64,000 bases of DNA from Nostocales cyanobacterium LEGE 11386. GTDB lineage: Bacteria > Cyanobacteriota > Cyanobacteriia > Cyanobacteriales > Nostocaceae. Shown here in pieces: positions 37,933 through 46,078 of this stretch (position 1 is its first letter; each line of letters starts with the position of its first letter). The notes under the pieces were generated by a model that saw nothing but the letters and a program-made list of their open reading frames with translations, was not told where the DNA came from and did no database searches. Both the position numbers and the translations under genes were made by a program. The stretch spans positions 37,948 through 101,947 of the forward strand of contig JADEXK010000010.1 of the NCBI GenBank assembly GCA_015207155.1. Direction: 5' to 3'.

Positions 37933-39603
37933 ATGACACAGGTAGAATTTCCCCGGAACACGCCACCCGAAGGAAATCTGGAAACAAAGGCGGGAAACCA
38001 TCCCCAGGCGTGGAAATGGACTGACTATTTTACATTTAATGTTGACCACAAGGTAATTGGGATTCAATACCTAGTCACAGCATTTGTGTTCTATCTTATC
38101 GGTGGCTTGATGGCTGTAGCTATCCGTGCCGAACTAGCAACACCAGATGCAGATTTACTTGACCCCAACTTATACAACGCCTTCATGACCAATCACGGGA
38201 CGATTATGATCTTCCTGTGGATTGTGCCCAGTGCCATTGGGGGATTTGGTAACTATCTCATTCCCTTGATGGTTGGTGCTAGGGATATGGCGTTTCCCAA
38301 ACTGAACGCGATCGCCTTTTGGTTGAACCCCCCAGCCGGATTGCTGCTATTAGCTAGTTTTATCTTTGGTGGTTCTCAATCTGGTTGGACAGCTTACCCA
38401 CCATTAAGCTTGGTGACAGCACCCATCGCCCAAACTCTCTGGATACTAGCGATTGTGTTGGTGGGAACTTCCTCAATTTTGGGTTCACTGAACTTTGTGA
38501 TCACCATCTTGATGATGAAAGTTCCCAGCATGAAATGGGATCAACTACCCTTATTTTGCTGGGCAATCTTAGCAACTTCAGTCCTTGCATTGCTTTCTAC
38601 ACCTGTATTAGCTGCGGGTTTAATTCTGTTGTTGTTTGACCTCAACTTCGGCACATCCTTCTTTAAACCAGATACCGGCGGTAACGTTGTCATTTACCAA
38701 CATCTATTCTGGTTTTATTCCCACCCGGCAGTATATTTGATGATTCTGCCCATCTTCGGCATTATGTCAGAGGTGATTCCCGTTCACGCGCGGAAGCCAA
38801 TTTTTGGTTATAAAGCGATCGCCTATTCCAGCGTCGCTATTTGCGTCGTCGGTTTATTCGTCTGGGTTCACCACATGTTTACCAGTGGTACACCCGGTTG
38901 GATGCGGATATTCTTCACCATCTCCACCCTCATCGTCGCCGTGCCTACTGGCGTAAAAATCTTCGCCTGGGTTGCTACCCTTTGGGGTGGTAAGATTCGC
39001 TTCACCAGTGCCATGCTTTTTGCCATTGGCTTATTGTCCATGTTCGTCATGGGCGGCTTAAGCGGCGTGACCATGGGAACAGCCCCCTTTGATGTTCACG
39101 TCCACGACACATATTATGTAGTGGGACACTTCCACTACGTCTTATTTGGTGGTTCCGTGTTTGGCATTTACGCCGGTATTTATCACTGGTTCCCCAAAAT
39201 GACCGGACGCAAGCTCAATGAAACCTGGGGACGCATTCACTTTGCCCTCACCTTCATCGGCACTAACTTAACCTTCTTACCCATGCACGAATTGGGTTTG
39301 CAAGGAATGCCCCGCCGCGTCGCCATGTATGACCCCCAATTTGTTGACCTCAATCAACTTTGCACCATTGGTGCATTTGTTTTGGCGATATCGGTAATTC
39401 CCTTCACCATCAATATTCTCCAAAGTTGGCGCCAAGGAGAATTGGCGGGTGATAATCCTTGGCAAGCCTTGAGCTTAGAATGGACAACCAGCTCACCACC
39501 CCTCATTGAAAACTGGGAAGAATTGCCTGTTGTCACTCATGGCCCTTACGACTATGGCCATATTGAAGTACAACCAGCCGGCACACCAGAAATTAGCGCT
39601 TAG
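37933..39603 (+). CDS. coxA: Cytochrome c oxidase subunit I (cox2 cluster)
   Basis: A 556-aa heme-copper oxidase subunit I with about 12 membrane helices. The ligands are present: low-spin heme His in TNHGTIMIFLW and in the later HFHYV, CuB His and cross-linked Tyr in FWFYSHPAVYLMILP, the CuB pair in VHHMFTSG and high-spin heme His in VGHFHYVLFGG. The D-channel entry (conserved Asn/Asp near helix II) and the K-channel Lys region (FAWVATLWGGKIRF) look normal, so it is an A-type oxidase. It lies between coxB and coxC on the same strand; repeat-rich gaps separate the three genes. The heterocyst-specific role is inferred from the neighbouring CnfR and FdxB. Confidence 0.96.
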   Translation: MTQVEFPRNTPPEGNLETKAGNHPQAWKWTDYFTFNVDHKVIGIQYLVTAFVFYLIGGLMAVAIRAELATPDADLLDPNLYNAFMTNHGTIMIFLWIVPSAIGGFGNYLIPLMVGARDMAFPKLNAIAFWLNPPAGLLLLASFIFGGSQSGWTAYPPLSLVTAPIAQTLWILAIVLVGTSSILGSLNFVITILMMKVPSMKWDQLPLFCWAILATSVLALLSTPVLAAGLILLLFDLNFGTSFFKPDTGGNVVIYQHLFWFYSHPAVYLMILPIFGIMSEVIPVHARKPIFGYKAIAYSSVAICVVGLFVWVHHMFTSGTPGWMRIFFTISTLIVAVPTGVKIFAWVATLWGGKIRFTSAMLFAIGLLSMFVMGGLSGVTMGTAPFDVHVHDTYYVVGHFHYVLFGGSVFGIYAGIYHWFPKMTGRKLNETWGRIHFALTFIGTNLTFLPMHELGLQGMPRRVAMYDPQFVDLNQLCTIGAFVLAISVIPFTINILQSWRQGELAGDNPWQALSLEWTTSSPPLIENWEELPVVTHGPYDYGHIEVQPAGTPEISA

Positions 39604-39640
39604 TAAAATCTTCCCTTTATCCTGTTCTTGTCTCTGTGTT

Positions 39641-39700
39641 CTCTGCGTCTCTGTGGTTAATTCAAGATTTTTAAACCACAGAGGCACAAAGGGCGCAGAG
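39641..39700. repeat. Dispersed palindrome between coxA and coxC
   Basis: The left arm CTCTGCGTCTCTGTGGTTAA (39641-39660) pairs with TTAAACCACAGAGGCACAAA and the following GCGCAGAG (39671-39700). It is related to the repeats near 22325 and 26550. Confidence 0.65.
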
Positions 39701-39789
39701 GGAGAGGAAAAATATAACTGTTCAAAGGGGGAGCTGAAAAGTCTTAATTCACTAAATAACCTCAGTTGGAGATTTATAGGGTAAACAAT

Positions 39790-40377
39790 ATGACCATAGC
39801 AACGACAAGTGAACATCACCAAGAACATCATCCAGATTTACGAGTTTGGGGACTGTTGACGTTCCTGATTTCTGAATCCTTGATGTTTGGGGGATTTTTT
39901 GCCACTTATCTATTCTTTCGCGGTAGTACAGAAGTTTGGCCGCCAGAAGGAACAGAAGTAGAGTTGTTTTTACCCGCGATTAACACCATTATTCTGGTGT
40001 CTAGTAGCTTCGTCATTCATTTTGGGGATGTGGCAATTAAAAAGAATAATGTCATAGGAATGCGGTTTTGGTATGCTGTCACCGCTATCATGGGGGCGAT
40101 TTTCTTAGTTGGTCAGGTTTATGAGTACATGAGTTTAGGTTATGGTCTGACCACCAACATCTTCGCTAACTGCTTTTATATCATGACTGGCTTCCACGGT
40201 TTGCACGTATTTGTGGGACTGTTATTGATATTAGGTGTATTGTGGCGATCGCGTCGTCCCGGTCATTATTCTGCTACCAAACATACTGGCATCGAAATGG
40301 CAGAAATTTACTGGCACTTTGTGGACATTATCTGGATTGTTTTGTTCATTTTAGTGTACATTTTGACGCTGTTTTAA
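39790..40377 (+). CDS. coxC: Cytochrome c oxidase subunit III (cox2 cluster)
   Basis: A 195-aa subunit III from ATG at 39790 (MTIATTSEHHQEHHPD); an upstream ATG at 39766 adds 8 unlikely residues. Five membrane helices are predicted: LLTFLISESLMFGGFFATY (with the conserved Glu), INTIILVSSSFVIHFGD, YAVTAIMGAIFLVGQVYEYM, the FHGLHVFVGLLLILG region and IYWHFVDIIWIVLFILVYIL. The FHGLHV and YWHFVD motifs are typical of the family. It completes the coxBAC set. A 161-aa helical protein gene follows within about 65 bp on the same strand and may belong to the operon. Confidence 0.95.
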   Translation: MTIATTSEHHQEHHPDLRVWGLLTFLISESLMFGGFFATYLFFRGSTEVWPPEGTEVELFLPAINTIILVSSSFVIHFGDVAIKKNNVIGMRFWYAVTAIMGAIFLVGQVYEYMSLGYGLTTNIFANCFYIMTGFHGLHVFVGLLLILGVLWRSRRPGHYSATKHTGIEMAEIYWHFVDIIWIVLFILVYILTLF

Positions 40378-40440
40378 AAGGGAGTGGGGAGTAGGGTTAT
40401 TTTCCCAGTACCCAGTCCCCAATCCCCAAAGGAGATTACT

Positions 40441-40926
40441 ATGCAACCTGATGCAAATAAATTCTCATGGTTTCAAGTTCCAAATGATGTCAAGAAGTTA
40501 TTAATATTGGCAGCACAAACTTGGGAAACTACCTCAGAATCTGAAAATTACATTCATCAAGCTTTAGCTCAGGCTGGTGATAACACAGATGTTTTAGTAT
40601 CAGCTTATAGATTTTTTTATTATAAAAATAATTATTCACTGGCGCTACAAACAGCAGTCAAAGTTTTAGATAAAATTAAAGAAACAGAACAATTTCCAGA
40701 TGATTGGGAACAACTTCAGCCCATATTAGTTAAGCGACAGAATGAACCCCAAATCAGATTGTACTTGAATGCTTATGCTGCTTCTGGTTTGGTATTAGCA
40801 AAATTGGGGAAAATTGAACAGGCTAAAAAAATCAGTTCTAGAGTCAAAGAAATTGACGAAAAGAATGATTTTGGAGCCGGAATCCTACTGGATATTTTGA
40901 CACGTCCACCAGATGAAGATGATTGA
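40441..40926 (+). CDS. Helical TPR-like protein downstream of coxC, unknown
   Basis: A 161-aa soluble protein from ATG at 40441 (MQPDANKFSWFQVPND), which has AAAGGAG 8 nt upstream; the longer frame from 40384 would translate an intergenic repeat. It is all helical with TPR-like repeats, e.g. DVLVSAYRFFYYKNNYSLAL and YAASGLVLAKLGKIEQAKKI. No name can be given. It sits right after coxC, and the next small ORF begins about 20 bp after its stop, so the run coxBAC - this gene - small ORF - cupin - NifO-like looks like one unit, possibly expressed in heterocysts. Confidence 0.75.
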   Translation: MQPDANKFSWFQVPNDVKKLLILAAQTWETTSESENYIHQALAQAGDNTDVLVSAYRFFYYKNNYSLALQTAVKVLDKIKETEQFPDDWEQLQPILVKRQNEPQIRLYLNAYAASGLVLAKLGKIEQAKKISSRVKEIDEKNDFGAGILLDILTRPPDEDD

Positions 40927-40946
40927 TTAACTAACCATCAACAACC

Positions 40947-41108
40947 ATGAGTGATTTTTCTATCTATCAACCCTTTTCCTTGTCTAACACTGCTAACCCG
41001 ATATTGCCTGTTCTGCCTTTACCTACCTCGCCTTCTGTGCCAAATATGCCTCGTAATTCTCCTCCTCCTATGTTGATATTGCCTCAGTCTTCTCAACTGA
41101 TGATTTAA
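40947..41108 (+). CDS. Small proline-rich protein, translationally coupled to cupin
   Basis: A 53-aa ORF: MSDFSIYQPFSLSNTANPIL, then a proline-rich tail (LPVLPLPTSPSVPNMP, SPPPMLILPQSSQ). Its TAA (41106-41108) shares one base with the ATG (41108) of the cupin gene, a TAATG junction typical of translational coupling. No family is recognised. The overlap and the position in a compact same-strand run argue that it is a real gene; the poor upstream ribosome-binding site and low-complexity sequence argue for caution. The proline repeats suggest an extended or interaction segment. Confidence 0.55.
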   Translation: MSDFSIYQPFSLSNTANPILPVLPLPTSPSVPNMPRNSPPPMLILPQSSQLMI

Positions 41109-41725
41109 TGATGATGAAAGGTAGGGATTGGCTAGTAACTGGAGATGGTCATTATCAAGCCTGTAAATCCGTAAGAGCGTGGGATTTATTGAGAGAAAAT
41201 TATCGTCTGTATCGGTTTTTAACTGAGATGGAAGATGTTCTCAATGGGATGGACTACGAATCCAGTCGTCTACCAGAAATCAGAATGCTTGTGAGGCGCT
41301 TGATAGTTAATTCCTACTGGGTACGAAGTCAATATTTAGAACCTGACTCTAAGACGGGAAACTCTGTTTTACTCCTATATGATGAATTGGGTTTTCCATT
41401 AACGGTGCAAACAGTAACATTTACACCGGGAACTCGTTCAACTATTCATAATCATGGGACGTGGGGAGTAGTAGCTGTGCTAAAAGGTCAAGAAAAAAAT
41501 ACGTTTTGGCGACGAACTAACAGCCTAGATGTTGCAGACAAACTTGAACCTACAGGAGAAATAACTTTATTTCCAGGAGATATTGTGAGCTTCACTCCTG
41601 ATGCAATTCACAGTGTGCAAGCAGTAGGTGATGAACCAACTGTGACTTTTAATGTTTATGGGGAAACTGATCCAAAACAGCGATTTGAGTTTGACTTAGT
41701 TACCCACACAGCGAAAAAGTTTTGA
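41108..41725 (+). CDS. Cupin protein, cysteine-dioxygenase-like
   Basis: A 205-aa protein with a cupin barrel at about 80-190. The metal-binding first motif is TIHNHGTWGVVAVLKGQEKN (H-x-H, then Glu), and the second is FTPDAIHSVQAVGDEPTV with the third His. The arrangement resembles the cysteine dioxygenase type I/thiol dioxygenase branch, which uses Fe(II) and oxygen. The N-terminal 75 residues are helical. The substrate is not proven. Position after the cox2 genes and before the NifO-like gene suggests a role in heterocyst sulfur or oxygen handling, which is inference. The start is ATG at 41108, overlapping the previous ORF; two more in-frame ATGs follow directly. Confidence 0.8.
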   Translation: MMMKGRDWLVTGDGHYQACKSVRAWDLLRENYRLYRFLTEMEDVLNGMDYESSRLPEIRMLVRRLIVNSYWVRSQYLEPDSKTGNSVLLLYDELGFPLTVQTVTFTPGTRSTIHNHGTWGVVAVLKGQEKNTFWRRTNSLDVADKLEPTGEITLFPGDIVSFTPDAIHSVQAVGDEPTVTFNVYGETDPKQRFEFDLVTHTAKKF

Positions 41726-41825
41726 TGAGGAAGTGAGGGGATGAGGGAGATAGGAGAGATGGGGAAGAATTTTCGTTCTTGTCCCCTTGTCCCCAATCCT
41801 CAATTTATTAAATCGGGAGCAGACA

Positions 41826-42323
41826 ATGGCTAGAGTAATTTTCTACAGCAAACCAGGTTGTAAGGGTGGTGTTAAGCAAAAAGTTTTGCTGACAGCTGCT
41901 GGTCATGAAGTGGTAGCATACAACCTGCTGACGGAACCTTGGACAGTTGAGCGCTTGCGGTCATTTTTTGGCGATCGCCCGGTAGTCGAATGGTTTAATC
42001 GTTCTGCTCCCAGGGTAAAATCTGGTGAGGTGGTGCCGGAAAAATTAGACGCACAAACAGCGCTTGTACTGATGCTACAAGATCCTCTGTTAATTCGTCG
42101 CCCTTTGTTAGAAGTAGGCGATCGTTGTGAGGTTGGTTTCGATGTAGAACAACTTGACGCTTGGATTGGCTTAAAACCCGTGGATGAGTCTTTAAAACAA
42201 GTGAGCGAGAGCCTCATGAGCCAAAACTTACAAGGTTGCGCTCATGGTGGAAATCATGAACACCACCATCATGAAGGTGGTTGTAAAGGTCATAAACAAA
42301 AGGAAGCTAGCTCTAACCATTAA
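41826..42323 (+). CDS. NifO/ArsC-like nitrogenase-associated protein, His-rich tail
   Basis: A 165-aa thioredoxin-fold protein of the ArsC/Spx superfamily, nitrogenase-associated (NifO) branch. The N-terminus MARVIFYSKPGCKGGVKQKV has the typical loop, followed by LTAAGHEVVAYNLL, RLRSFFGDRPVVEWFN and RRPLLEVGDRCEVGFD. The ArsC catalytic Cys-x5-Arg motif is replaced by CKGG, as in NifO relatives. The C-terminal tail (about 140-165) is rich in His and Cys (CAHGGNHEHHHHEGGCKGH), a likely metal-binding site. ATG at 41826 is chosen; an upstream ATG at 41787 adds residues from a repeat-like region. It lies in the cox2/fdxB neighbourhood, consistent with nitrogenase protection or metal supply. Confidence 0.82.
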   Translation: MARVIFYSKPGCKGGVKQKVLLTAAGHEVVAYNLLTEPWTVERLRSFFGDRPVVEWFNRSAPRVKSGEVVPEKLDAQTALVLMLQDPLLIRRPLLEVGDRCEVGFDVEQLDAWIGLKPVDESLKQVSESLMSQNLQGCAHGGNHEHHHHEGGCKGHKQKEASSNH

Positions 42324-42466
42324 CTATAACTGTTAACTGTTCCGTCCTTCTGCGACTTGGCGGGGGACGGTTTTGTGTGGCATCAGAGTAAGTGGTTTCA
42401 CCCAAAACCAACATCCTATCCACATTCAATGCAGTTATTCTGAGCGTCCTTTGATCATAGGTCATA

Positions 42467-42499
42467 AGATCCCCGACTTTTTTAAAAAGTCGGGGATCT
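42467..42499. repeat. 33-bp dispersed palindrome, second copy
   Basis: AGATCCCCGACTTTTTT then AAAAAGTCGGGGATCT: same arms as the element at 23678-23710, differing only at the centre. Here it follows the NifO-like gene and caps the end of a pseudogene fragment on the minus strand. Confidence 0.75.
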
Positions 42500-42512
42500 G
42501 AACACCCGCAAC

Positions 42513-42709
42513 CTGTCAAGTACTCTCTGTGCTTCCTGTTGCTGCCTAATTCTCTCTTTTTCTTGCCGTTGACGGTATTCTGTTTCCTTCGGGGCAAGAA
42601 TTGGCTGTTCAATCTGCGATACTTCTTTATCAGTAAGCTGTAAATCTTGTTGTAAGTTTCTTAACTGCCTATGACTGGCTTTACTTAGGGGAAATTCTCG
42701 TTAATAACA
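42513..42709 (-). pseudogene. Decayed fragment of a Gln/Glu-rich signalling-type protein
   Basis: On the minus strand a coding-like segment reads VINENFP, then after a one-base frameshift at a C-run LSKASHRQLRNLQQDLQLTD, KEVSQIEQPILAPKETEYRQ, and a Gln/Arg/Glu-rich coiled coil ending AQRVLDRLRV. Cyanobacterial kinases, caspases and SUMF1-type proteins often contain this ENFPLS...RQLR/LQ/LTD-EI segment followed by a coiled coil. Here both ends are missing and the frame is broken, so it is a relic. It is cut off by the dispersed palindrome at 42467. Confidence 0.6.
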
Positions 42710-42818
42710 CGTAAACTGGCAATAAGCAAAGCAAATTAATCAATACCAAAGCAGCAAAATCTTCCACACCTAAACTTTTCTAATTCACATAACTTAAGTT
42801 GCTATAAATGCTTCAAAT

Positions 42819-42855
42819 GCTTCTGGCTTGACTGTATTGCAATCAAGCCAGAAGC
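42819..42855. terminator. Stem-loop downstream of cysK
   Basis: The arms GCTTCTGGCTTGA (42819-42831) and TCAAGCCAGAAGC (42843-42855) are perfectly complementary around an 11-nt loop, about 60 bp beyond the cysK stop (minus strand). No clear T-run follows. Confidence 0.6.
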
Positions 42856-42917
42856 GCCATATATCTATACTATGCAGATGTCTAGAAGTTTTACCCCTAA
42901 CGGATACCAACAGGTTC

Positions 42918-43856
42918 TCAAGATAAATCTTGAAACATCGCGGTGCTGAGGTAACGTTCGCCAAAGGAAGGTTGAATCATCACAATTAACTTCCCTGCAT
43001 TTTCGGGACGTTTACCTACCTGAAGTGCAGCACATAAAGCAGCACCGGAGGAGATTCCCGATAATAAGCCTTCTTCTTTTGCTAAACGTCGCCCATAAGT
43101 CATGGCCTGTTCATCGCTGACTCTAATGACTTCATCTATCAATTCCAGACGCAATACATCTGGGACAAAACCGGCGCCGATACCTTGAATTTTGTGGGGG
43201 CCAGCTTCGCCACCAGAGAGGATGGGACTATTGCTGGGTTCGACTGCAATAATTTGTACACTCTGCTTACGTTGTTTAAGTATCTCTGCAATACCAGTAA
43301 TCGTCCCACCAGTACCTACACCAGCAATGATGATATCCACTTCCCCATCGGTATCTGTCCAAATTTCCTCGGCGGTGGTTTCTCGGTGAATTTTGGGGTT
43401 GGCTGGGTTACGGAATTGTTGCAGCATCAAAGCGTGGGGAGTATTAGCAACAATTTCTTCGGCTTTACGAATTGCTCCTCGCATTCCTTCCGCGCCTGGT
43501 GTTAGTTCTAAAGTTGCACCGTAGGCTTTGAGCATAGAGCGTCTTTCGTGGCTCATTGTCTCTGGCATTGTCAAAATTAACCTATAGCCACGAGCGGCTG
43601 CTACCATCGCTAAAGCAATACCTGTATTGCCGGAAGTTGGCTCTACTAAAATGGTTTTTTCTGGCTCAATTAAACCCTCTGCTTCTGCTGAAAGTACCAT
43701 ACTTATTCCTATACGGTCTTTTACTGAAGCAGCTGGATTCATGCTTTCGAGCTTGACAACTATTCTGGCTCCTACTTTTTCGGCTTGAGGAATTTTATTG
43801 AGTTGAACTAAAGGAGTTCTGCCAATCAGTTCTGTGATATCTTTAGCAATTTTCAT
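42918..43856 (-). CDS. cysK: Cysteine synthase A (O-acetylserine sulfhydrylase)
   Basis: A 312-aa PLP enzyme that makes cysteine from O-acetylserine and sulfide. The PLP lysine is in [14 protein letters not shown], the substrate-binding loop is [13 protein letters not shown], the phosphate-binding loop is [15 protein letters not shown] and the C-terminal Ser that contacts the PLP ring lies in [11 protein letters not shown]. Length and order are normal for CysK. A leader of about 990 bp separates it from the divergent small-protein cluster. Cysteine supply near nif/cox2 genes may serve Fe-S cluster demand, but CysK is also a housekeeping gene, so this link is a guess. Confidence 0.94.
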   Translation of the reverse strand: MKIAKDITELIGRTPLVQLNKIPQAEKVGARIVVKLESMNPAASVKDRIGISMVLSAEAEGLIEPEKTILVEPTSGNTGIALAMVAAARGYRLILTMPETMSHERRSMLKAYGATLELTPGAEGMRGAIRKAEEIVANTPHALMLQQFRNPANPKIHRETTAEEIWTDTDGEVDIIIAGVGTGGTITGIAEILKQRKQSVQIIAVEPSNSPILSGGEAGPHKIQGIGAGFVPDVLRLELIDEVIRVSDEQAMTYGRRLAKEEGLLSGISSGAALCAALQVGKRPENAGKLIVMIQPSFGERYLSTAMFQDLS

Positions 43857-44845
43857 AAATTAACTCCTAAAATTTCGCATTGAGGCTGGATTATTTACTG
43901 ATAATAATCAATTTGTATGTATTTAATTTATGGTCTGATGTGAATGAATACGTAGACTATCTACTCTCTTCACAGTACAAAATTGATAGACTCAAGATTG
44001 AATTTAGTGCAATTTTCTCACCGATTCTGATTCCATAATGTTTTTTAATTACCATAATGAACTTGAATAAGTTTAAATTGCTAACTTTCACTCTTTTTGC
44101 TGAGGCTTGTTTTCTTAGTCTGTTGTTTACTCATTCAGGCTTTGAGAGACTAAACGCCTGTATATAGAACGTTTTTCAGATGATTTACAATATTGCTATT
44201 TAGTGTCATAAGTTGCATTTTTTAGAAAAAGTTAATGTGTTTTTATCCAGTTTTCGCTTATACTCACCAAATAATCAATCTATTGACTTGAGTACAAGTT
44301 TTTCATGTCAATAACTAGCATGAAAATTGTCATTTATTGGCTCCCTAACTGGCTTTGAGCCTGAGTGCAGGAATGCTAGCACCCCATCTCAAAAATACTA
44401 GCACCCCATCTCAAAAATACTAGCACCCATACCCTAATTAATTTCTATAATTATTATCAGGTAAGGGTTATAAGCTTTGAGTGCAAATTTAATGAATTTA
44501 ATAATCTTAATCCAACCAGCCTAAACACTGACTAAGAGGGACGGCTGATATAAATTTTGTAGGATTTACGCAGAGATTCCCCTCTACCCCCCAAAGTTCT
44601 CTGGGTTTTACCTGGAGAATTAGGGGGGACTTCTTAACCCTTCTGTTACCAATAAGCTTAAAGATTACTGGGTTTGAAGGTGTTCATTCTGAGTTGATAA
44701 TTATAGCATTTGTGGAAAATTTGGTGATTTTTCAGTTATTAGATTATTCACTGATAACTGTTTGAGAAGTAAAAGTTAAAAGCTGCTTAGGTAAACAGCA
44801 ACAGATATTTTTCTGGATGCATACGCCTAGCAAAGGAGAGCAAAT
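43857..44845. other. Long intergenic region upstream of cysK
   Basis: About 990 bp with no recognised gene. It contains three tandem 22-bp repeats (listed separately). A 36-codon frame from 44057 (MNLNKFKLLTFTLFAEACFL) would give a small hydrophobic peptide but has no ribosome-binding site. A 13-bp palindrome GTAGACTATCTAC occurs at 43952-43964. Confidence 0.45.
44376..44428. repeat. 22-bp tandem repeat, about 2.4 copies
   Basis: The unit CTAGCACCCCATCTCAAAAA plus TA starts at 44376, 44398 and 44420; the third copy is cut short. It lies in the noncoding region upstream of cysK. Confidence 0.85.
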
Positions 44846-45256
44846 ATGAAAGTTAAACTTCTAAATGTTCTCACAGTTTGTTTAGTTACTTTAGTGGTGA
44901 TATCTCCAGGTCTAGTAGTATTTAGCATCGTTTGGGGACGACATTTAGAGTTTGTGAGAATGCAGAATTTAGTCTGTGAATTTAACAAAAATAATACAGG
45001 TGATAATGTTTTGCTTCCCCAGACAGCAAGTACGAATTTAGCTCAATGTCAGACTAGCATCAAAATTTCTGACCGCAATGTTGTGAACTCACTACAATAT
45101 AAACTCGTTGCTATCTTACAATGGTTTGTCTTAATTACTCCTATTTTTGTGGGATTAGGAATTATTGTTTACGACAGATATCTTGTTTATCGTGCCGCCA
45201 TCTTAAAAGAACAAGTTGAAATGTTGGAAAGAGTTTGGCAACAAAGTATTGAGTAA
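44846..45256 (+). CDS. Small two-helix membrane protein, unknown
   Basis: A 136-aa protein with two membrane helices: about 8-30 (TVCLVTLVVISPGLVVFSIV) and about 88-108 (LVAILQWFVLITPIFVGLGI). The loop between them (about 32-85) has two cysteines (VCEFNKNN and AQCQTSIK) and probably faces outside the cytoplasm, and a charged coiled tail follows. A strong AAAGGAG precedes the ATG. No family is recognised. It heads a same-strand run of three small genes (next start 38 bp away). Confidence 0.65.
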   Translation: MKVKLLNVLTVCLVTLVVISPGLVVFSIVWGRHLEFVRMQNLVCEFNKNNTGDNVLLPQTASTNLAQCQTSIKISDRNVVNSLQYKLVAILQWFVLITPIFVGLGIIVYDRYLVYRAAILKEQVEMLERVWQQSIE

Positions 45257-45293
45257 TCATTAATTCAAGTTTCACTCATTCAAACAAAACACC

Positions 45294-45560
45294 ATGACAG
45301 AAGAACGCCAAGTTTTATATTTTGATTTGATTGACCAGTTACTTAGATGTCCCAATGGTCAAGAACCAGAGGTTTTGGAAGCTCAACCAGAATTGATTGA
45401 TGCTGGCTTTGTGGAGACAATGCTACAGGTAGCAACTAGTTTTGCACATCAAGGTAATCAAGATGGTGCTAAGTTTTTGTTCTTTGTTGCTCGTGAACTA
45501 GCCAAGCAACTGGGATTATATCCTGAAGTCCCAAATTCTGAAGTTGCAAATAAGGAGTAA
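45294..45560 (+). CDS. Stand-alone domain otherwise found at the N-terminus of TPR/CHAT proteins
   Basis: An 88-aa soluble helical protein. Its core (YFDLIDQLLRCPNGQEPEVL, then LIDAGFVETMLQVATSFAH and AKFLFFVARELAKQLGL) looks like the conserved N-terminal segment of many cyanobacterial TPR/CHAT proteins (pattern LI..LL.CP.G.E.E.L...LID.G.V..M), here without any TPR or CHAT part. The function of that segment is unknown to me. It starts 38 bp after the small membrane protein and ends 2 bp before the next ORF. Confidence 0.6.
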   Translation: MTEERQVLYFDLIDQLLRCPNGQEPEVLEAQPELIDAGFVETMLQVATSFAHQGNQDGAKFLFFVARELAKQLGLYPEVPNSEVANKE

Positions 45561-45562
45561 AG

Positions 45563-45874
45563 ATGCTGCTGACTGAAACCGACGCTGGACAAATTGCGCT
45601 AGAATTCCTCATGGCAGACTGGAATATTTCAGAGGATCATAGGGAGTGGTTTACCATCTTTAATTCTCGACTATTTGGTGAGAGTTGGTACGTTGTAGAA
45701 TTGGGTGTAGAAGGGTTTCCTGATAGGTGGTTTATTCAAGTTTATGATACGGGAATGTGTGACCCAAACTATACTTTTATTTCACCTATCCCTGCTTCAG
45801 AGGGATTTACGGACTTCGTAAATGTGCCAGAGATGGTGGCTGAAGTCTTGGTTGCCGAGCGCAAGACTCGATAA
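45563..45874 (+). CDS. Conserved hypothetical protein, 103 aa
   Basis: A 103-aa soluble acidic protein rich in aromatic residues (DHREWFTIFNSRLFGESWYV and FPDRWFIQVYDTGMCDPNYT). The sequence suggests a compact alpha/beta fold with no membrane segment or catalytic motif. No family is recognised. It starts 2 bp after the previous gene's stop, with AAGGAG inside the end of that gene, so the two are translationally linked. Confidence 0.6.
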   Translation: MLLTETDAGQIALEFLMADWNISEDHREWFTIFNSRLFGESWYVVELGVEGFPDRWFIQVYDTGMCDPNYTFISPIPASEGFTDFVNVPEMVAEVLVAERKTR

Positions 45875-46078
45875 GAATAATTAAGATTCAAAATTCCAAC
45901 TACGTGTTAATTAAAACTGAAAATTTTGATTTTCTTACTTTAAGACTTCAGAATATATGAGGTGATACTAAACTAAAGTATGCCTCATTTTTTTGTATTT
46001 ATTTTAATAAGAAATTAGAACTAATTAGCCTGATTTGTCATGCTTAATTGACAAAAATATGTTATATTAAATAGCGTG

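Noticed and set aside
42313..42612. 99-codon minus-strand ORF
   Set aside because: It runs through the 33-bp palindrome and in a different frame from the pseudogene fragment; no family features.
43952..43964. NtcA-like palindrome GTAGACTATCTAC
   Set aside because: The spacing is 7, not 8, between GTA and TAC, and no suitably placed -10 box was identified.
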